Positions 62,962-64,000 of a stretch of 64,000 nt of DNA are shown in pieces; position 1 is the first letter of the stretch, and each line of letters begins with the position of its first letter. Origin of the DNA: Buttiauxella brennerae ATCC 51605 (lineage in GTDB: Bacteria; Pseudomonadota; Gammaproteobacteria; Enterobacterales; Enterobacteriaceae); the NCBI RefSeq assembly GCF_001654925.1, contig NZ_LXER01000040.1, positions 124,001 to 188,000 of the forward strand. Reading direction: 5' to 3'. The position numbers and the translations under genes are program-made. The notes below the pieces were generated by a model that saw nothing but the letters and a program-made list of their open reading frames with translations, had not been told where the DNA came from and made no database searches.

Positions 62962-64000
62962 GTGCCACGATTCCGTATTATTTGCTCGGCTTGCCTATGC
63001 CTGGTAAGCACGTGGGCCAGCGCTGCCAACGTGCGTTTACAGGTAGAAGGGCTCAGCGGTGAACTGCAAAAAAACGTTCGCGCTCAGCTTTCAACTATCC
63101 AGAGTGATGAAGTTACGCCTGACAGGCGTTTCCGTGCGCGTGTGGATGACGCTATCCGTAATGGATTGAAAGCACTGGGTTATTACGAACCAACGATTGA
63201 TTTCGACTTACGGCCACCACCAGCCAAAGGTCGCCAGGTTTTGATTGCGAAGGTCGATCCCGGCCCGCCGGTGCTGATTGGCGGCACTGATGTGATCCTG
63301 CGCGGCGGCGCGCGTGACGATAAAGATTACCTCGCATTACTGGGCGAACGCCCGAAGATCGGCACCGTTCTTAATCATCACGATTACGACAGTTTCAAAA
63401 AAGATCTCTCCAGCATTGCGCTGCGCAAGGGCTATTTCGACAGCGAATTTACCAAAAGCCAGCTCGGTGTTTCGCTTGAGCGCCGTCAGGCATTCTGGGA
63501 TATCGATTACAACAGCGGTGAGCGTTATCGCTTTGGCGCTGTGACCTTCGAAGGCTCGCAAATTCGTGAAGAATATCTACAAAATCTTGTGCCTTTTAAA
63601 CAGGGCGATTATTACCAGTCGAGCGATCTGGGTGAATTAAACCGCCGTTTATCCGCGACGGGCTGGTTTAACTCCGTGGTTGTAGCGCCTGAATTCGACA
63701 AAGCCCGCAAAACGAAAGTCTTGCCCCTGCATGGCGTGGTTTCGCCGCGTACCGAAAACACCATCGAAACGGGTGTCGGGTACTCAACCGACGTAGGGCC
63801 GCGCGTAAAAGCGACGTGGAAAAAACCGTGGATGAACTCCTACGGCCACAGCCTGACCAGCAGTGTCAGTCTTTCAGCGCCAGAACAGATCGTTGATTTT
63901 AGCTACAAAATGCCGCTGCTTAAAAACCCGCTGGAGCAATATTATCTGGTGCAGGGCGGTTTTAAAGCGACTGACCTGAACGATACCAAGTCCGACTCCA
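62962..64000 (+). CDS. tamA: Translocation and assembly module outer-membrane protein TamA (partial, runs off window)
   Basis: The first 346 codons of TamA (YtfM), an Omp85-family protein that with TamB inserts certain outer-membrane proteins and moves phospholipids. GTG start at 62962 after CAGGAGAAAAC; signal peptide about residues 1-22 (ends ASA), then POTRA domains (about 23-265; e.g. [16 protein letters not shown] and RKGYFDSEF) and the start of the 16-strand barrel ([19 protein letters not shown]). The sequence matches E. coli TamA throughout. The remaining barrel lies beyond the window. Confidence 0.94.
   Translation, partial: MPRFRIICSACLCLVSTWASAANVRLQVEGLSGELQKNVRAQLSTIQSDEVTPDRRFRARVDDAIRNGLKALGYYEPTIDFDLRPPPAKGRQVLIAKVDPGPPVLIGGTDVILRGGARDDKDYLALLGERPKIGTVLNHHDYDSFKKDLSSIALRKGYFDSEFTKSQLGVSLERRQAFWDIDYNSGERYRFGAVTFEGSQIREEYLQNLVPFKQGDYYQSSDLGELNRRLSATGWFNSVVVAPEFDKARKTKVLPLHGVVSPRTENTIETGVGYSTDVGPRVKATWKKPWMNSYGHSLTSSVSLSAPEQIVDFSYKMPLLKNPLEQYYLVQGGFKATDLNDTKSDS

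Overview
The window is chromosomal DNA from a member of the Enterobacteriaceae. Almost every protein reads as a close relative of an E. coli K-12 protein, and gene order follows the 94-96 minute region of that chromosome (frd, psd, amiB-mutL-miaA-hfq-hflX-hflKC, purA, rnr, ula, rpsF-rplI, cycA, cpdB, tamA). Five ERIC elements and three copies of a second palindromic intergenic repeat also point to enterics. It is not E. coli: epmA directly abuts mscM, rlmB abuts aidB, rplI abuts ytfB and cysQ abuts ytfJ, so E. coli genes remembered at those places (yjeMNO, yjfI-yjfC, yjfZ/ytfA, ytfI) are absent. An extra AraC regulator sits beside ytfF, and a block of about 7.7 kb separates paeA from msrA. A genus such as Buttiauxella, Lelliottia, Kluyvera or Enterobacter would fit; I cannot narrow it further.

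Layout. 1-3.1 kb: fumarate reductase (frdD cut by the window edge, frdCBA), minus strand. 3.5-10.9 kb: epmA, then mscM-psd and rsgA on the minus strand, then orn. 11.1-11.7 kb: three identical tRNA-Gly(GCC) genes behind a stringent-type promoter, followed by an AT-rich gap with three good DnaA boxes and an IHF site, which I read as datA. 11.7-24.8 kb: queG facing nnr, then tsaE-amiB-mutL-miaA-hfq-hflX-hflK-hflC, yjeT and purA. 25.1-29 kb: nsrR-rnr-rlmB. 29-32.4 kb: aidB, small secreted DUF1471 proteins and yjfP. 32.4-39.1 kb: the complete L-ascorbate locus (ulaR, ulaG, ulaABCDEF). 39.9-41.4 kb: rpsF-priB-rpsR-rplI. 41.5-54.4 kb: ytfB, fklB, cycA, ytfE with a near-perfect NsrR operator, ytfF with an AraC gene, qorB/ytfH, cpdB, cysQ, ytfJ, ytfK, paeA.

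54.5-62.0 kb is the accessory region. It holds a HigBA-type and a ParDE-type toxin-antitoxin pair, facing each other, and a tightly coupled four-gene operon on the minus strand: a seven-segment membrane protein with an HflK-like SPFH domain, an HflC-like protein with a His/Cys-rich tail, a third SPFH protein, and a P1B-type metal ATPase. A palindrome resembling a Zur (zinc uptake regulator) box lies just upstream of the first gene, and an msrA terminator separates it from the core genome. I infer a zinc-responsive metal-transport system in which SPFH scaffolds act with a P-type ATPase. The window ends with msrA and the 5' part of tamA.

Connections: NsrR encoded at 25 kb probably represses ytfE at 45 kb; the housekeeping HflK/HflC pair at 21-23 kb has distant paralogues in the accessory operon at 58-62 kb; UlaR and UlaG flank the ula operon they serve.
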